From Pseudomonadota bacterium (GTDB taxonomy: Bacteria; Pseudomonadota; Alphaproteobacteria; Rs-D84), in the NCBI GenBank assembly GCA_023402015.1, contig JAEXCU010000018.1:6047-70046 (forward strand): DNA of 64,000 bases, written 5' to 3'. The notes below the pieces were generated by a model. The model had not been told where the DNA came from. It saw only the letters and a program-made list of their open reading frames with translations, and ran no database searches. A program made the translations under genes and the position numbers. How positions within the stretch are numbered: position 1 is the stretch's first letter; every line of letters starts with the position of its first letter. Of the stretch, positions 52,953 to 63,016 are shown in pieces.

Positions 52953-53663
52953 GTGTTAAACAAAATACCATTTTTTATTGGGAATCTGGCGGCGTGTTTA
53001 GTTTATGGTACCGAAAACAGACGTCTGGTGCGCGCATATGTAAATCTGTTCTTTTTCTTTCCGGTAATTTACAGATTTATTCGCTATTCATTTGGTGTGC
53101 GTATTCATTCCATTAAATTCATTCGCCAGCGGACACTTGGGCGTGTTGTGTATTTGGTTAATGACAAATATTATGTAAAAATATTTCGCGATGTTTCCAA
53201 CCGTCGTTTAAAAGATTTTGCGTTTATATCAAATTATGTCCGGCCGCATATCGGTGTTGTTGTGCCCCGTGTTGTCGTTGCCCAGCATGCGCCAATGTAT
53301 GCCTGTGCGCGGGTTCGTGGCCGCCATATCACTACATTTCCGGCCGATAAAATATTAAAAAATGAAAAGAAAATAAAAAATCAAGTTTTGCGAATCATTG
53401 ACCAATTACAATCCATAAATGTAAATGATATTCCGGACCGCGAACGTTTTATGGACAGTATGCAAACCCGAACGGTTGAAAAGCCGGGTCGCAAAAAGTA
53501 TGTTTTGGCACATTTTGATTTAAATGAAACCAACCTGTTATTTGATAAAGATTTAAATGTTTGTGCGGTTATTGATTGGGACACTTTATCCATTGCGCAA
53601 AATCCTGAAACAGACAAAGATATTTTTATGAAATATTGGAATTGGTATATAAATTCATTGTAA
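52953..53663 (+). CDS. APH/kinase-fold protein
   Basis: This is a 236-residue protein whose C-terminal third has the aminoglycoside-phosphotransferase/choline-kinase active site. LAHFDLNETNLLFD is the HxDxxxxN catalytic loop, and AVIDWDTLS the metal-binding Asp. The N-terminal half has a hydrophobic helix (YVNLFFFFPVIYRFI) and a beta sheet with LVNDKYYVKIF containing a candidate ATP-binding Lys. I chose a GTG start at 52953, preceded by GAG, because a TATAAT -10 at 52887-52892 would leave almost no leader for a TTG at 52902. It could phosphorylate a lipid, sugar or LPS component; the substrate is unknown. Confidence 0.68.
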   Translation: MLNKIPFFIGNLAACLVYGTENRRLVRAYVNLFFFFPVIYRFIRYSFGVRIHSIKFIRQRTLGRVVYLVNDKYYVKIFRDVSNRRLKDFAFISNYVRPHIGVVVPRVVVAQHAPMYACARVRGRHITTFPADKILKNEKKIKNQVLRIIDQLQSINVNDIPDRERFMDSMQTRTVEKPGRKKYVLAHFDLNETNLLFDKDLNVCAVIDWDTLSIAQNPETDKDIFMKYWNWYINSL

Positions 53664-53688
53664 AAAACGCCCTGTTGGGCGATTTTTT
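53663..53688 (+). terminator. terminator of the kinase-like gene
   Basis: Stem CGCCC / GGGCG with loop TGTT followed by six T. Confidence 0.75.
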
Positions 53689-53784
53689 ATGGACAAATGC
53701 GGGGATTGGTGTGTCAATAAAAAAATCGTTTTTTTAGGAAATATATGGTTGCCCCGCGCGATTGTTTTTTGTTATGGTGTGGGC

Positions 53785-56700
53785 ATGGAAAATCAATTCG
53801 TTCATCTTCGTTTGCATTCGCGTTTTTCAATTGGTTCGGGCACGTTAAAGGTCAAAGAAATCCCGGAACTGTGTGCGGCGGCCGGCATGACGGCATGTGC
53901 GTTGACCGATACGAATCTGATGTCGGGATGCGCGGAATTTTCCGATGTTATGCCCAAGGCCAAGGTTCAACCAATAATCGGTATTGAAATATCCTTAAAT
54001 CATCATACCGCGGACCCGAAAATCCTGCGTTCAACGTCTTTGTCGCGGATTGTATTGTTGGCACAAAATCATGACGGCTATTTGAATTTATGTGAACTGA
54101 ATCGCATTATGTATATGCGTACAGAAAATCATCACCTGGGGCCGTATATTACATATGATGAATTGGCGTCGCACAGTAATGGATTAATTTGTTTATCCGG
54201 CGCGCAAACCGGCCCAATTGGTATGGCGATTTTAAATGATCAAAATGGTCAGGCACGCGCATACGCCACACAATTTTTAGATATATTTGGTGATAAATTT
54301 TATATGGAAATCCAACGACATGGGTTGGACGAAGAAATCAAGACTGAACCGGAATTCTTGGCGATTGCACGTGAATTAAACATTCCATTGGTTGCGACAA
54401 ATGATGCATGTTTTGCATCACCCACGAATTACGAGGCCACAGACGCATTAAGTTGCGTTTTAGGCCAGACCAAGGTTATTGACCCCGAGCGTACGCGTAA
54501 ATCGTCTGAACAATATTTCAAGTCGCCGGCGGAAATGGCGGAATTGTTCAGTGATTTGTCCGAGGCCATTGAAAACACCGTAATAATTGCCCAACGTTGC
54601 GCGTTTTTAGTAAACGTTCACGAAAAACCATTATTGCCGCGATTTGGTGATGATTTGGAAACCGAATGTCAGATGTTGCGCGACAACACCATGAATGGTT
54701 TGGCGGAACGTTTAAAACAACATAATATCCAGGATACCAAACCATATTATGAACAGGCGGAATTTGAATTGCAGGTTATTATCGGCATGGGATTCCCGGG
54801 ATATTTTTTGATTGTTGCGGACTATATTGAATGGTGCAGAAAAAATGATGTCTTGACCGGGCCGGGGCGCGGATCGGGCGCTGGTTCAATTGTTGCGTGG
54901 GCATTGGGGATTACCCATGTTGATCCATTGAAATATGGATTGCTGTTTGAACGTTTCTTGAATCCGGATCGTATATCAATGCCGGACTTTGACGTTGATT
55001 TTGAACCGACCGGAATTGAACGCGTGCTGGCGTATATTTGTGATAAATACGGCCATGATTCTGTATGCCGCATTATCACATTCGGCAGTTTGCAGGCCCG
55101 CGGTGCAATTCGCGATATTGGACGTGTTTATGGGATTCCGTATTCTAAATCAGACAGATTGTCTAAACTGATTCCCCAGGATGCGAAAACATTAAAAATT
55201 GCGGTTGATGCATCACCTGAAATCCAGGGAATTTTGCAAAACGACGAAGACATGGACAAGGTTGTAAAAGTTGCCGAAGAACTGGAAGGCAGTTTGCGCA
55301 ACCTGGGGCAACATGCATGTGGCGTTGTTATTGGCGACCGTCCCACAACCCAGATTGCACCTGTTTATCGCGATCCGGCGAACCCGTTGCCGTCATGCCA
55401 ATTTGACGGACATTATTTGGAATCGGCGGGGTTAATTAAGTTTGACTTTTTGGGATTGGAAACATTGGTGGTGTTAAAATATGCAACCCGCCTGATTCAG
55501 CAAACACGCGGTATAAACATTGACTTGGACAAAATACCAACTGATGATCCTAAAACAATGGCACTGTGGCAAAAGGGTTTGACCGAAGGTATATTCCAAT
55601 TTGATGCCCCGTTTGTTCAACAGACATTGCGTAAAATGCGCCCGACCAGTTTCTTGGAAATTTCGGCACTGAATGCATTGAACCGACCGGGGCCAATTGC
55701 GTTTATTCCACAATTTATTGCGCGTATGCATGGTGATGAAAAGGTTGAATATGTTCACCCACGCGCAGAACCCATTTTAAAAGAAACGTATGGTATCATT
55801 GTATACCAAGAACAGGTTATGCAACTGGTGCGTGCATTGGCCGGATTTACACGCGGTCAATCGGACAACGTGCGCAAGGCAATGGGTAAAAAAATTGCCA
55901 AAATGTTGGACGAACTGGAAGGTAAATTTTACGAAGGTTGCGAAAAAGAAGGCACACTGGACCGCGAAACGGCAAAAGACCTGTGGGAAAAGTTCAAAGA
56001 ATTTGCCAAGTACGCATTTAACAAATCACACGCCATTGCGTATTCCATTGTTGCGAATCAATGTGCGTATTTAAAGGCAAACTATCCGGCGGAATTTTTG
56101 GCCGCATCAATGTCCAGTAATCTGAATGATACGGATCAATTGGCAATATTTGTGGATGATGCCAAGGCGAATTTTAATATACCGATTGTTGCACCTGATA
56201 TTAATCAAAGTGAATCTTTGTTCACGGTCAAAAATGGTAAAATAATTTATGGTTTGGCCGCGATTAAGGGCGTGGGCACAAACGCAACGGACGCAATCGT
56301 TGCAGAACGCAATGCAAACGGTAAATTTAAAAATCTGACCGATTTTGCAAAACGTTGCGCGCCAATTATGAATAAACGAATTCTGGAAGCATTTGCCAAG
56401 GTTGGCGTCTTGGATTCTTTGGAACCGAATCGTGCGGCAATATTTATGAATGCCGATATGATTTTATCTTATGCATCAAAATCCAAAGACCGTGCAAATT
56501 CATTATCACTGTTTGCAAATACCATTGAAGATGATGTCAGTGATGACCGGTTGCGTAAAAATCTACCGCGCACGAAACCATGGAATTTTGCGCAAAAATT
56601 GGAAAATGAATTATCTGCGTTGGGATTTTATATTTCTGCGCATCCGTTGGATCAATATAAACATTTAATCAGTCGCGCAAAATTAACCACCAGTGCCAGT

Positions 56701-57195
56701 CTGTTGGAATTAGGCGACAGAAAACCGGTGCAAATTGCGGCAAATGTGGGGTCTTTTTCGCGCCGTCGCACCAAAACAGGCAAAGACATGATTACCATTA
56801 ATGCATCGGACAGTTTTGGAAACATAGACGCAGTTGCATTTGGTGATTCTGCGGCGGAATTTGCACAGATTTTATCATCTGAAAATATTGTTTTAATTTC
56901 TGGAAAATCATCTGCGCGTGATGACCGCGTATCTGTTTTCGTTGATGCAATTATTCCATTAACTGAATGGGTTGCCAGAATTGCAAAAAAAATGACACTG
57001 GAAATTTATGACAGTTCTGTTTTGCCAGATGTGAAAAAATCATTAACCGTTTTGGCACCCGGACCAACGCGTGTGGTTTTAAATCTGCATGCGGGCGACA
57101 AAGTTGCCGCGATGGCGTTGCCGAATGGCGTTGAACTTGGGGCAACAACCGCCACCGATTTAACCGCGTTGGGGATAAAGGTTGGAATTGAATGA
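53785..57195 (+). CDS. dnaE: DNA polymerase III alpha subunit
   Basis: DnaE is the replicative polymerase. The 1136-residue product starts at the ATG at 53785; in-frame codons upstream cross a terminator. It has the N-terminal PHP domain (VHLRLHSRFSIGSG) and the polymerase palm with catalytic Asps in MPDFDVDFEP. It also has GPGRGSGAGSIVAWALGITH, NRPGPIAFIPQF, the HhH region and a C-terminal OB fold (TKTGKDMITINASDSFG). The C-terminal tau-binding tail is short. It overlaps rsmH by four bases (ATGA). Confidence 0.97.
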   Translation: MENQFVHLRLHSRFSIGSGTLKVKEIPELCAAAGMTACALTDTNLMSGCAEFSDVMPKAKVQPIIGIEISLNHHTADPKILRSTSLSRIVLLAQNHDGYLNLCELNRIMYMRTENHHLGPYITYDELASHSNGLICLSGAQTGPIGMAILNDQNGQARAYATQFLDIFGDKFYMEIQRHGLDEEIKTEPEFLAIARELNIPLVATNDACFASPTNYEATDALSCVLGQTKVIDPERTRKSSEQYFKSPAEMAELFSDLSEAIENTVIIAQRCAFLVNVHEKPLLPRFGDDLETECQMLRDNTMNGLAERLKQHNIQDTKPYYEQAEFELQVIIGMGFPGYFLIVADYIEWCRKNDVLTGPGRGSGAGSIVAWALGITHVDPLKYGLLFERFLNPDRISMPDFDVDFEPTGIERVLAYICDKYGHDSVCRIITFGSLQARGAIRDIGRVYGIPYSKSDRLSKLIPQDAKTLKIAVDASPEIQGILQNDEDMDKVVKVAEELEGSLRNLGQHACGVVIGDRPTTQIAPVYRDPANPLPSCQFDGHYLESAGLIKFDFLGLETLVVLKYATRLIQQTRGINIDLDKIPTDDPKTMALWQKGLTEGIFQFDAPFVQQTLRKMRPTSFLEISALNALNRPGPIAFIPQFIARMHGDEKVEYVHPRAEPILKETYGIIVYQEQVMQLVRALAGFTRGQSDNVRKAMGKKIAKMLDELEGKFYEGCEKEGTLDRETAKDLWEKFKEFAKYAFNKSHAIAYSIVANQCAYLKANYPAEFLAASMSSNLNDTDQLAIFVDDAKANFNIPIVAPDINQSESLFTVKNGKIIYGLAAIKGVGTNATDAIVAERNANGKFKNLTDFAKRCAPIMNKRILEAFAKVGVLDSLEPNRAAIFMNADMILSYASKSKDRANSLSLFANTIEDDVSDDRLRKNLPRTKPWNFAQKLENELSALGFYISAHPLDQYKHLISRAKLTTSASLLELGDRKPVQIAANVGSFSRRRTKTGKDMITINASDSFGNIDAVAFGDSAAEFAQILSSENIVLISGKSSARDDRVSVFVDAIIPLTEWVARIAKKMTLEIYDSSVLPDVKKSLTVLAPGPTRVVLNLHAGDKVAAMALPNGVELGATTATDLTALGIKVGIE

Positions 57196-58040
57196 CAAAA
57201 CATATTCCTGTCTTGCTGGGCGATGTAATGCGAACGTTGGGCGACGTGCGTGGTAAAAATATAATTGATGCAACATTTGGTGCCGGCGGTTATACACGCG
57301 CATTATTAAATGCGGGCGCAGATGTTGTTGCGTTTGATCGGGACCCAAATGTTTTGTGCGACGTGGAAAAAATACAATCTGAATTTGGTTCGCGGTTTAA
57401 CTTTATCGCAAAACCATTTTCTGCAATGGGTGAATTAACCAATAAATATGACGCGATTGTTTTTGATTTGGGTATTTCTTCTATGCAGATTGACATTGCT
57501 GAACGGGGATTTTCTTTTCGTGGCGATGGCCCATTGGATATGCGCATGTCGGCGGTCGGAATGTCGGCGGCGGATTTTATCGCCACATCATCAGTGGAAT
57601 ATTTAACAGAAATACTGCGTGAATACGGCGATGTTAAAAAGGCCGCACCAATTGCGCACGCAATAAAATCTGCGTTGCCCCAAACAACATTTGCGTTAAA
57701 AGAACTGATACATAATCCCAAGGATGTCGCCCCTGTTTTCCAGGCATTGCGAATTGCGGTAAATGATGAAATGGGGCAATTGCGTCGTGCGTTGGCGGCG
57801 GTACCGAATTTGCTAGCGCCAAATGGCGTGTGCATCTGCGTCAGTTTTCATTCACTGGAAGACAGAATTGTAAAAAATACTTTTCGCCAATGGACAACTG
57901 CGCCCGGCGACCCGCGATTACCAAACGTTTCGCTCGCCCCATTTAAATTGGTGCGGCCCGCCACCCCATCCGCGCAAGAGGTTTCAGATAACCCGCGTGC
58001 CCGCAGTGCCCATATGCGCGCCGTTATAAAATCATATTGA
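57192..58040 (+). CDS. rsmH: 16S rRNA (cytosine1402-N4)-methyltransferase RsmH
   Basis: RsmH (MraW) methylates N4 of C1402 in the ribosomal P site. The 282-residue product has HIPVLLGDVM at the start, SAM motif DATFGAGGYTRALLNAG, FDLGISSMQID, and the C-terminal signature CVSFHSLEDRIVKNTF. It is normally the second gene of the mraZ-ftsL division cluster; here it follows dnaE with a four-base overlap and no ftsL or ftsI after it. Thus the division cluster start is rearranged in this genome. Confidence 0.96.
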   Translation: MTKHIPVLLGDVMRTLGDVRGKNIIDATFGAGGYTRALLNAGADVVAFDRDPNVLCDVEKIQSEFGSRFNFIAKPFSAMGELTNKYDAIVFDLGISSMQIDIAERGFSFRGDGPLDMRMSAVGMSAADFIATSSVEYLTEILREYGDVKKAAPIAHAIKSALPQTTFALKELIHNPKDVAPVFQALRIAVNDEMGQLRRALAAVPNLLAPNGVCICVSFHSLEDRIVKNTFRQWTTAPGDPRLPNVSLAPFKLVRPATPSAQEVSDNPRARSAHMRAVIKSY

Positions 58041-58059
58041 CCGGATAGCCCGGTTTTTT
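58040..58059 (+). terminator. terminator after rsmH
   Basis: Short stem ACCGG / CCGGT with six T, overlapping the end of rsmH. Confidence 0.65.
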
Positions 58060-58099
58060 GTACGATATAATAAATAAAAATACAAGGAAGGTTTTTATT

Positions 58100-58648
58100 A
58101 TGAAAAAATTGTTATCACCACTGTTCTTTGCATTGATTGCGACCGTGTTTATTTTACCCCTGGCCCAGGCGGTTTGCCCCGTTTGCACTGTCGCGGTTGG
58201 CGCCGGGTTGGAAGGTGCACGCCTGTTGGGTGTTGATGATGTTATAACTGGTATTTGGGCGGGGGGACTGATTTTGTCCCTGGTGGAATGGACCGCAAAT
58301 TACATGCGCCGTCGCGGAATTCAGAATAAGATATGGTACGTGTTGAATTTTGTGGTGTATTACGGAATTTTGGCATTGGTTTATTTCATCCCGGCGGGAA
58401 ATCCGATTGTACGATTTAACCAAAGTTGCATCTGGGGAATAGACCAGTTCATGTTGGGCGTAATTATTGGTACGATTGTTTTCTGGGCCATGGCGCGTTG
58501 GTATTTGCGTATCAAAGAAAAAAATGGTGGACATGCAACATTCCCGTTTCAAAAGGTTGTAATGCCGTTTGGGGGCCTGTTGGTTATAACCCTGATTTTC
58601 TGGGCGATGTTGAAGTGGTTGCCGGCGGCGGGTATTGTGTTGTGCTGA
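58100..58648 (+). CDS. membrane protein with N-terminal CPVC motif
   Basis: This 182-residue product starts at the ATG at 58100 (AAGGAAGG upstream). A signal-like first segment ends in AQAVCPVCTVAVGAGLEG, placing a CxxC at the outer face of the membrane. Four to five further membrane helices follow, with a conserved-looking RLLGVDDVITGIWAGGL loop. The CPVC could be redox-active or metal-binding. No function is recognised. It lies 60 bases after rsmH and 32 bases before the next gene. Confidence 0.75.
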   Translation: MKKLLSPLFFALIATVFILPLAQAVCPVCTVAVGAGLEGARLLGVDDVITGIWAGGLILSLVEWTANYMRRRGIQNKIWYVLNFVVYYGILALVYFIPAGNPIVRFNQSCIWGIDQFMLGVIIGTIVFWAMARWYLRIKEKNGGHATFPFQKVVMPFGGLLVITLIFWAMLKWLPAAGIVLC

Positions 58649-58680
58649 TTGCATAATAAAAATTACAAAGGAATTGTATT

Positions 58681-59304
58681 ATGAAGAAAAATGAAAAAAT
58701 GACATTGGACGAAATGGTTAAAAAGGTGGATGATTCCAAGAAAGTTAATCCACTGGACCTGTCTTCGGACCAAGATTTATCCATTGCGTTAATGAATTTA
58801 ATTTCATTGGAAGAACATTTCTTTTTCAGTGGCGCAAAAACACAGAAAACTGGTTTTTACGACATGATTAATACTGTTCGTGAAATGCGCAAAGAATTAA
58901 TGGGACGAATTGTTAAAAAATCTTCTGCCGAAAATGGCGAAGTATGGTGCATTTCAAAACATTTGTTGGCGGCGTCCATGCGCCTGATGGAGGTTGGAAC
59001 CAAGGCTCTGGGCGCAGGAAACACCCAGGATGCATACAATTTGTTTAACAAGGCATATGATTTGTATTCTTTGTTCTGGGGAATCAATATGGACCTGATT
59101 GATTTGGCCGGGGTTAAACAATCTGCGCCGGATGTTTATGAACATGCAATGCAGACATGCCCAATGAAAGATGTGGCAAATACAAATTCGCAAAATATGA
59201 ACCAGAACGACGCCAACGGCGGCGACAATGCCCAACAATCCAAATCAACAGTTCGCCGGTTGGGTAATTGGGTAAAAAATGCGGTGAATTGTTGTATAGA
59301 GTAA
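58681..59304 (+). CDS. helical cytoplasmic hypothetical protein
   Basis: This is a 207-residue, mostly helical protein without signal peptide. An acidic/basic N-terminus is followed by helices such as SIALMNLISLEEHFFFSGA and NGEVWCISKHLLAASMRLME. A tetratricopeptide-like pair NTQDAYNLFNKAYDLYSLFWG appears next, then a low-complexity Asn/Gln tail ending VNCCIE. No family is recognised. AAAGGAA precedes the ATG. It lies between the CPVC membrane protein and the large secreted Cys protein, all in the same direction. Confidence 0.72.
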   Translation: MKKNEKMTLDEMVKKVDDSKKVNPLDLSSDQDLSIALMNLISLEEHFFFSGAKTQKTGFYDMINTVREMRKELMGRIVKKSSAENGEVWCISKHLLAASMRLMEVGTKALGAGNTQDAYNLFNKAYDLYSLFWGINMDLIDLAGVKQSAPDVYEHAMQTCPMKDVANTNSQNMNQNDANGGDNAQQSKSTVRRLGNWVKNAVNCCIE

Positions 59305-59364
59305 ATTCTGTATTGATTCACATTGGCAAAAAGTGATACAATACCAATCAGAGAGATGTAAATT

Positions 59365-61803
59365 TTGAATAAACGCATCATAAATCTTTGTAAACATTTA
59401 CTGATTTTATCGGCAATTTTTGACGTGGGTGTTGCCGGTGCCTTTGGCGCGCAAAATGCACGCAGTGCATCAACAACAAATTCACCTGCTGCCACGTCGC
59501 GTGGCGAAGGACGCGAGGTTAATCGTTCTGGCGCCAGTGCAACTGCAACCGGTGCGGCTCAATCTGATTCTGTTTCACGTGCGGCCGTTCGTCGCCCAAC
59601 CACCACAGTCAGCAGAAATAATGCCACCGTCGTTAATTCTTTGCCGGCGGTTTCTGGTCGCAGTGCAACGCGTCAAAATGTTGTTAATGTTAATTCTGTC
59701 CGTCCTGGAACGTCTACCGCCGCGCGCAGTGCGACAACCGGCGTGGCCCGTTCGGCCGTACGCAATGCAACAACACCGGCCCGCAGTGCATCGCATACAT
59801 CCACCGGTGCAAGTGTATCACGTGCCGCCACGGCGCGTGCCACCGCGGTTTTCAGTGATGTTTCAAAAATTGGCGGCGGATATGCAACATGTCGTGATTC
59901 TTATGCAACATGTATGGACCAGTTTTGTGCGAATGCAAATGATAAGTATCGTCGTTGCTTTTGCAGTTCTAAATTCACGGAATTCCGCGATATAGAAAAT
60001 GCATTAGACGAGGCGAAAACATTACTGATGCGGTTTGAAGATAATAATTTAAATGCGGTTGATAAAACCGCCGCCGAAGTTAATGCAATGTACAGCGCAA
60101 CTGTCGGCGAAATGGCGATTAAGAATGATACCAGTGGCGCCGCGTCAATGTTGTCTGAAATTGGGGATTTGTTGTCTGGCAAGAAAAAGGCCACGCCTTC
60201 AACAAATTCCACCACGTCATTGGGTATAATGGATTTGGATTTTTCAACCGATATTGGTGATATCTGGGGTGATTCTTCGGCATCCAGTTCTATATTTTCA
60301 TCTGGCACCGGCCAGGATTTATCCACCCTGGAAGGTCAGGCATTATTTAATGCGGCCAATAAACAATGTTTAAGTCTGATGTCGGATTCATGCGAAAACG
60401 ATGCAGTTCTGTCCATGGCCAAAAGTTCATATAACATTTTAATCACCCAGGATTGCAATGCGTATGAAAAGAAAATAAATTCGCAAAAAGAAGCGGTTCA
60501 GCAAACTGTCCGTACCGCTGAAAAATATCTGCGCGATGCACGATTGGAAGAATATCGTTCACATAATTCCGCCGATGTAAATGAATGCATTGCCAAGGTG
60601 AAATCGGCAATTACCGCCGAAACGGCATGCGGTGTAAACTATAAACGCTGTTTGGATTACACCGGCGCATACATTGATTCCAGCACGGGTGATGCGATTT
60701 ATTCACCGCGGCTGTTCCAGTTGGAAAATCTGATTAAATTGGATGGTGAAAATGCCGATGTTTTGCAGGCGAATCCCCAATTCAACAATTTCTTGGAAAC
60801 GCGTAAAATGTTTGCGACAACCGCGTTGGATTCATGCCGTGATATATCCGCCATTGTATGGGAAGAATTCAAACGCAGTGCGATAATTGAAATCGCCCAG
60901 GCCCAGGATGCAAAAATTGAAGAAGTAAAAATGTCCTGTGTCAGCACAATGTCTGAATGCTATGACACACAATCCAGTGCCTTAAAAAGTTTTGATAACA
61001 CAACGGCCCAGGCCGCGGGTGCATTGTCTGCATATGCGGCCAAGGCAATGTGCCAGGAAAAGGTCACGGCGTGCGCGGCATTGTATGGAAATAATTCCAC
61101 ATGCGATTTTGACGACAATGGTCATTTAAAATCCGACCCCAAGGCGTGTGGTCTGACGGCGTTAATCAGTTTTGTTGACACTGTTGATACTGTGCGTGTT
61201 GCCGAAGGTTGCGCGGCCGCAATTGACAATTATGTCCAAGAATTGTGCACACCAACAACCGGAACCCAGGGATACCCATGGAATTGCCGCAAAAAATCAT
61301 TGGGTGATGTTGCGGCCGAAACGGTGTCGCCAAACGCCAATGCATCTATTTCTGAAAATATCAGATATTTTGCCATGCAAAATTGCAGCGACCCAACCCA
61401 GGAAAAAAGTTATGCCAACCTGCCCCTGCAAACCAAGACCCAGGTTGAAAAGGCAATTAATGACATCGCAGAACAATTGGATTACCAGTTAATGGATGTT
61501 TGTGAAGATATGGACGGTTATTGGTTGGATGCCGGTGATAACACCGGAACAGACCTGACTGCATTTTATACGACGGTATATGGTTCTGGTGGTGCAACAG
61601 ATGCCGCAAATACATGGGGCCGTTGCGTACAGAATACAACAATGATACGTTGTTTGGCATATAACACCGACGAAGAAACGGCAATTGCATCATATGACCG
61701 TACCAAAGATGAATGTACATTTTCGGATTCTTGGTTTAAAACGCAATGCAGCCTGATGGGTAATGGATATTATGAAAATGGTGTTTGCTATGTTGCGCCA
61801 TAA
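59365..61803 (+). CDS. large secreted cysteine-containing protein, paralogue of 5596-8313
   Basis: This is an 812-residue protein from a TTG start at 59365 (AGAGAG upstream; no ATG is available in the signal peptide). A signal peptide spans about 1-28. Low-complexity Ala/Ser/Thr/Arg/Val residues run to about 165. The Cys motif YATCMDQFC...YRRCFCSS lies at about 176-202, with long paired-Cys helices after it. Motifs and their order match the 905-residue protein at 5596-8313. The C-terminal third diverges (CEDMDGYWLDAGDN, NGYYENGVCYVAP). The role is unknown; export and disulfides are inferred. Confidence 0.83.
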   Translation: MNKRIINLCKHLLILSAIFDVGVAGAFGAQNARSASTTNSPAATSRGEGREVNRSGASATATGAAQSDSVSRAAVRRPTTTVSRNNATVVNSLPAVSGRSATRQNVVNVNSVRPGTSTAARSATTGVARSAVRNATTPARSASHTSTGASVSRAATARATAVFSDVSKIGGGYATCRDSYATCMDQFCANANDKYRRCFCSSKFTEFRDIENALDEAKTLLMRFEDNNLNAVDKTAAEVNAMYSATVGEMAIKNDTSGAASMLSEIGDLLSGKKKATPSTNSTTSLGIMDLDFSTDIGDIWGDSSASSSIFSSGTGQDLSTLEGQALFNAANKQCLSLMSDSCENDAVLSMAKSSYNILITQDCNAYEKKINSQKEAVQQTVRTAEKYLRDARLEEYRSHNSADVNECIAKVKSAITAETACGVNYKRCLDYTGAYIDSSTGDAIYSPRLFQLENLIKLDGENADVLQANPQFNNFLETRKMFATTALDSCRDISAIVWEEFKRSAIIEIAQAQDAKIEEVKMSCVSTMSECYDTQSSALKSFDNTTAQAAGALSAYAAKAMCQEKVTACAALYGNNSTCDFDDNGHLKSDPKACGLTALISFVDTVDTVRVAEGCAAAIDNYVQELCTPTTGTQGYPWNCRKKSLGDVAAETVSPNANASISENIRYFAMQNCSDPTQEKSYANLPLQTKTQVEKAINDIAEQLDYQLMDVCEDMDGYWLDAGDNTGTDLTAFYTTVYGSGGATDAANTWGRCVQNTTMIRCLAYNTDEETAIASYDRTKDECTFSDSWFKTQCSLMGNGYYENGVCYVAP

Positions 61804-61821
61804 CAGGGAAATGTAAAAACA

Positions 61822-63012
61822 ATGAACATAAAATTGATTGCATTTTTAACGATATGTTTTGGTTTTGCGGTGCCGGCCAATGCAATTAACGTCGTGTCTG
61901 GCGCGCGCGGTTGGTGGGGATATGACGGCGGCACCGGGACAAATGGAACCGGCGGCGATTTTATTATCGCAGGCGGCCTGGGGAAAACAGGTTCCCATGG
62001 AACGCACGGGGACGAATGGGCCGTTGTTGGAATGGTTGCGAACACAATTGTTGAACATGGTGGATATTTCTGCCCGTACCAGGTTCAGTGTGCAAATAAA
62101 CGCAAAAAAAGAAAATCATGGACGATGTATTATCATCCAACCGGATACAGTACGAATAAATGCGCATGGTTATGCGAACCGGGATACAGTGGTACAAATT
62201 GCCTGACCCAGACATCCACGCCAACGGCATGCGACATGACCCCGCAAAACACCGGCAGTGGCGGTAAATTTGCCGGTATCAGTTTGAAAACATCCGGTGG
62301 TGATGCCGATCAAAAAGAATGGGAAGTTTCCGGTTTTAATCAATGGGGCAGCGATCCGGAATGCGACGTAATTTTGGGTGTGGTGAAATACCTGGAACAT
62401 GGCGTGATTGCCGGTCCGGTTCAGGTATGTTGCGGTCGCGACAATTGGAAAAGTATTGATTCATTTGTAAACAGTGTTGCTGCGGCCACCGGCCAGCAGA
62501 AATTATTATGCGCATCCGGATACACGGCAAATGCTGCGGGCAATGATTGCGAGCCAATTAATGCCGATATGTGTGCAACCCAAAACTTTACATTCTGCGC
62601 AAACTTTGACCGCAGTAAATACAACAGTGCCCTGCATACATTGGAAAAAAGTGGTTCATGTTATAAATATTTTTGTTCTGAATCTGGCAAAGCGTTTCCA
62701 TCCGCCGGCAACACGGCATGCGAAGATTGCACCACGGGTGTCAAGGGTGGTTCCAGTCCAAACAATGGCGTTTGCGTAAAATGCGAAACGGGACAGTATT
62801 TTAATAAACAAAGTGGCCAGTGTCAGTCCGCCGGCGCATATACCAAAATTGATTTGCAATACGGCAAAGGCAAAACCAAAAATAATCAGCCCGATGTTGA
62901 CAAGCAATGCTGGACCAAGACAACACCTGATGAATATCGCGTATGCGTCAGCAGTGGTGGCGCCATTGATTTGGCGACCGAAGCCGCGGCCATATCCCGG
63001 GTCATCAGATAA
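61822..63012 (+). CDS. secreted Gly/Cys-rich protein
   Basis: This is a 396-residue product with a signal peptide (1-21, ending ANA). A Gly/Thr-rich segment of the mature N-terminus (GWWGYDGGTGTNGTGGDF) is followed by about 25 cysteines, including CEPGYSGTNC (EGF-like), VCCGRDNW, CEDC and CVKCETGQYFNKQSGQC. The last is a growth-factor-receptor-type repeat like those of the giant protein. It starts 18 bases after the upstream paralogue gene, so the two are likely co-transcribed. No specific function is recognised. Confidence 0.8.
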   Translation: MNIKLIAFLTICFGFAVPANAINVVSGARGWWGYDGGTGTNGTGGDFIIAGGLGKTGSHGTHGDEWAVVGMVANTIVEHGGYFCPYQVQCANKRKKRKSWTMYYHPTGYSTNKCAWLCEPGYSGTNCLTQTSTPTACDMTPQNTGSGGKFAGISLKTSGGDADQKEWEVSGFNQWGSDPECDVILGVVKYLEHGVIAGPVQVCCGRDNWKSIDSFVNSVAAATGQQKLLCASGYTANAAGNDCEPINADMCATQNFTFCANFDRSKYNSALHTLEKSGSCYKYFCSESGKAFPSAGNTACEDCTTGVKGGSSPNNGVCVKCETGQYFNKQSGQCQSAGAYTKIDLQYGKGKTKNNQPDVDKQCWTKTTPDEYRVCVSSGGAIDLATEAAAISRVIR

Positions 63013-63016
63013 CGGC

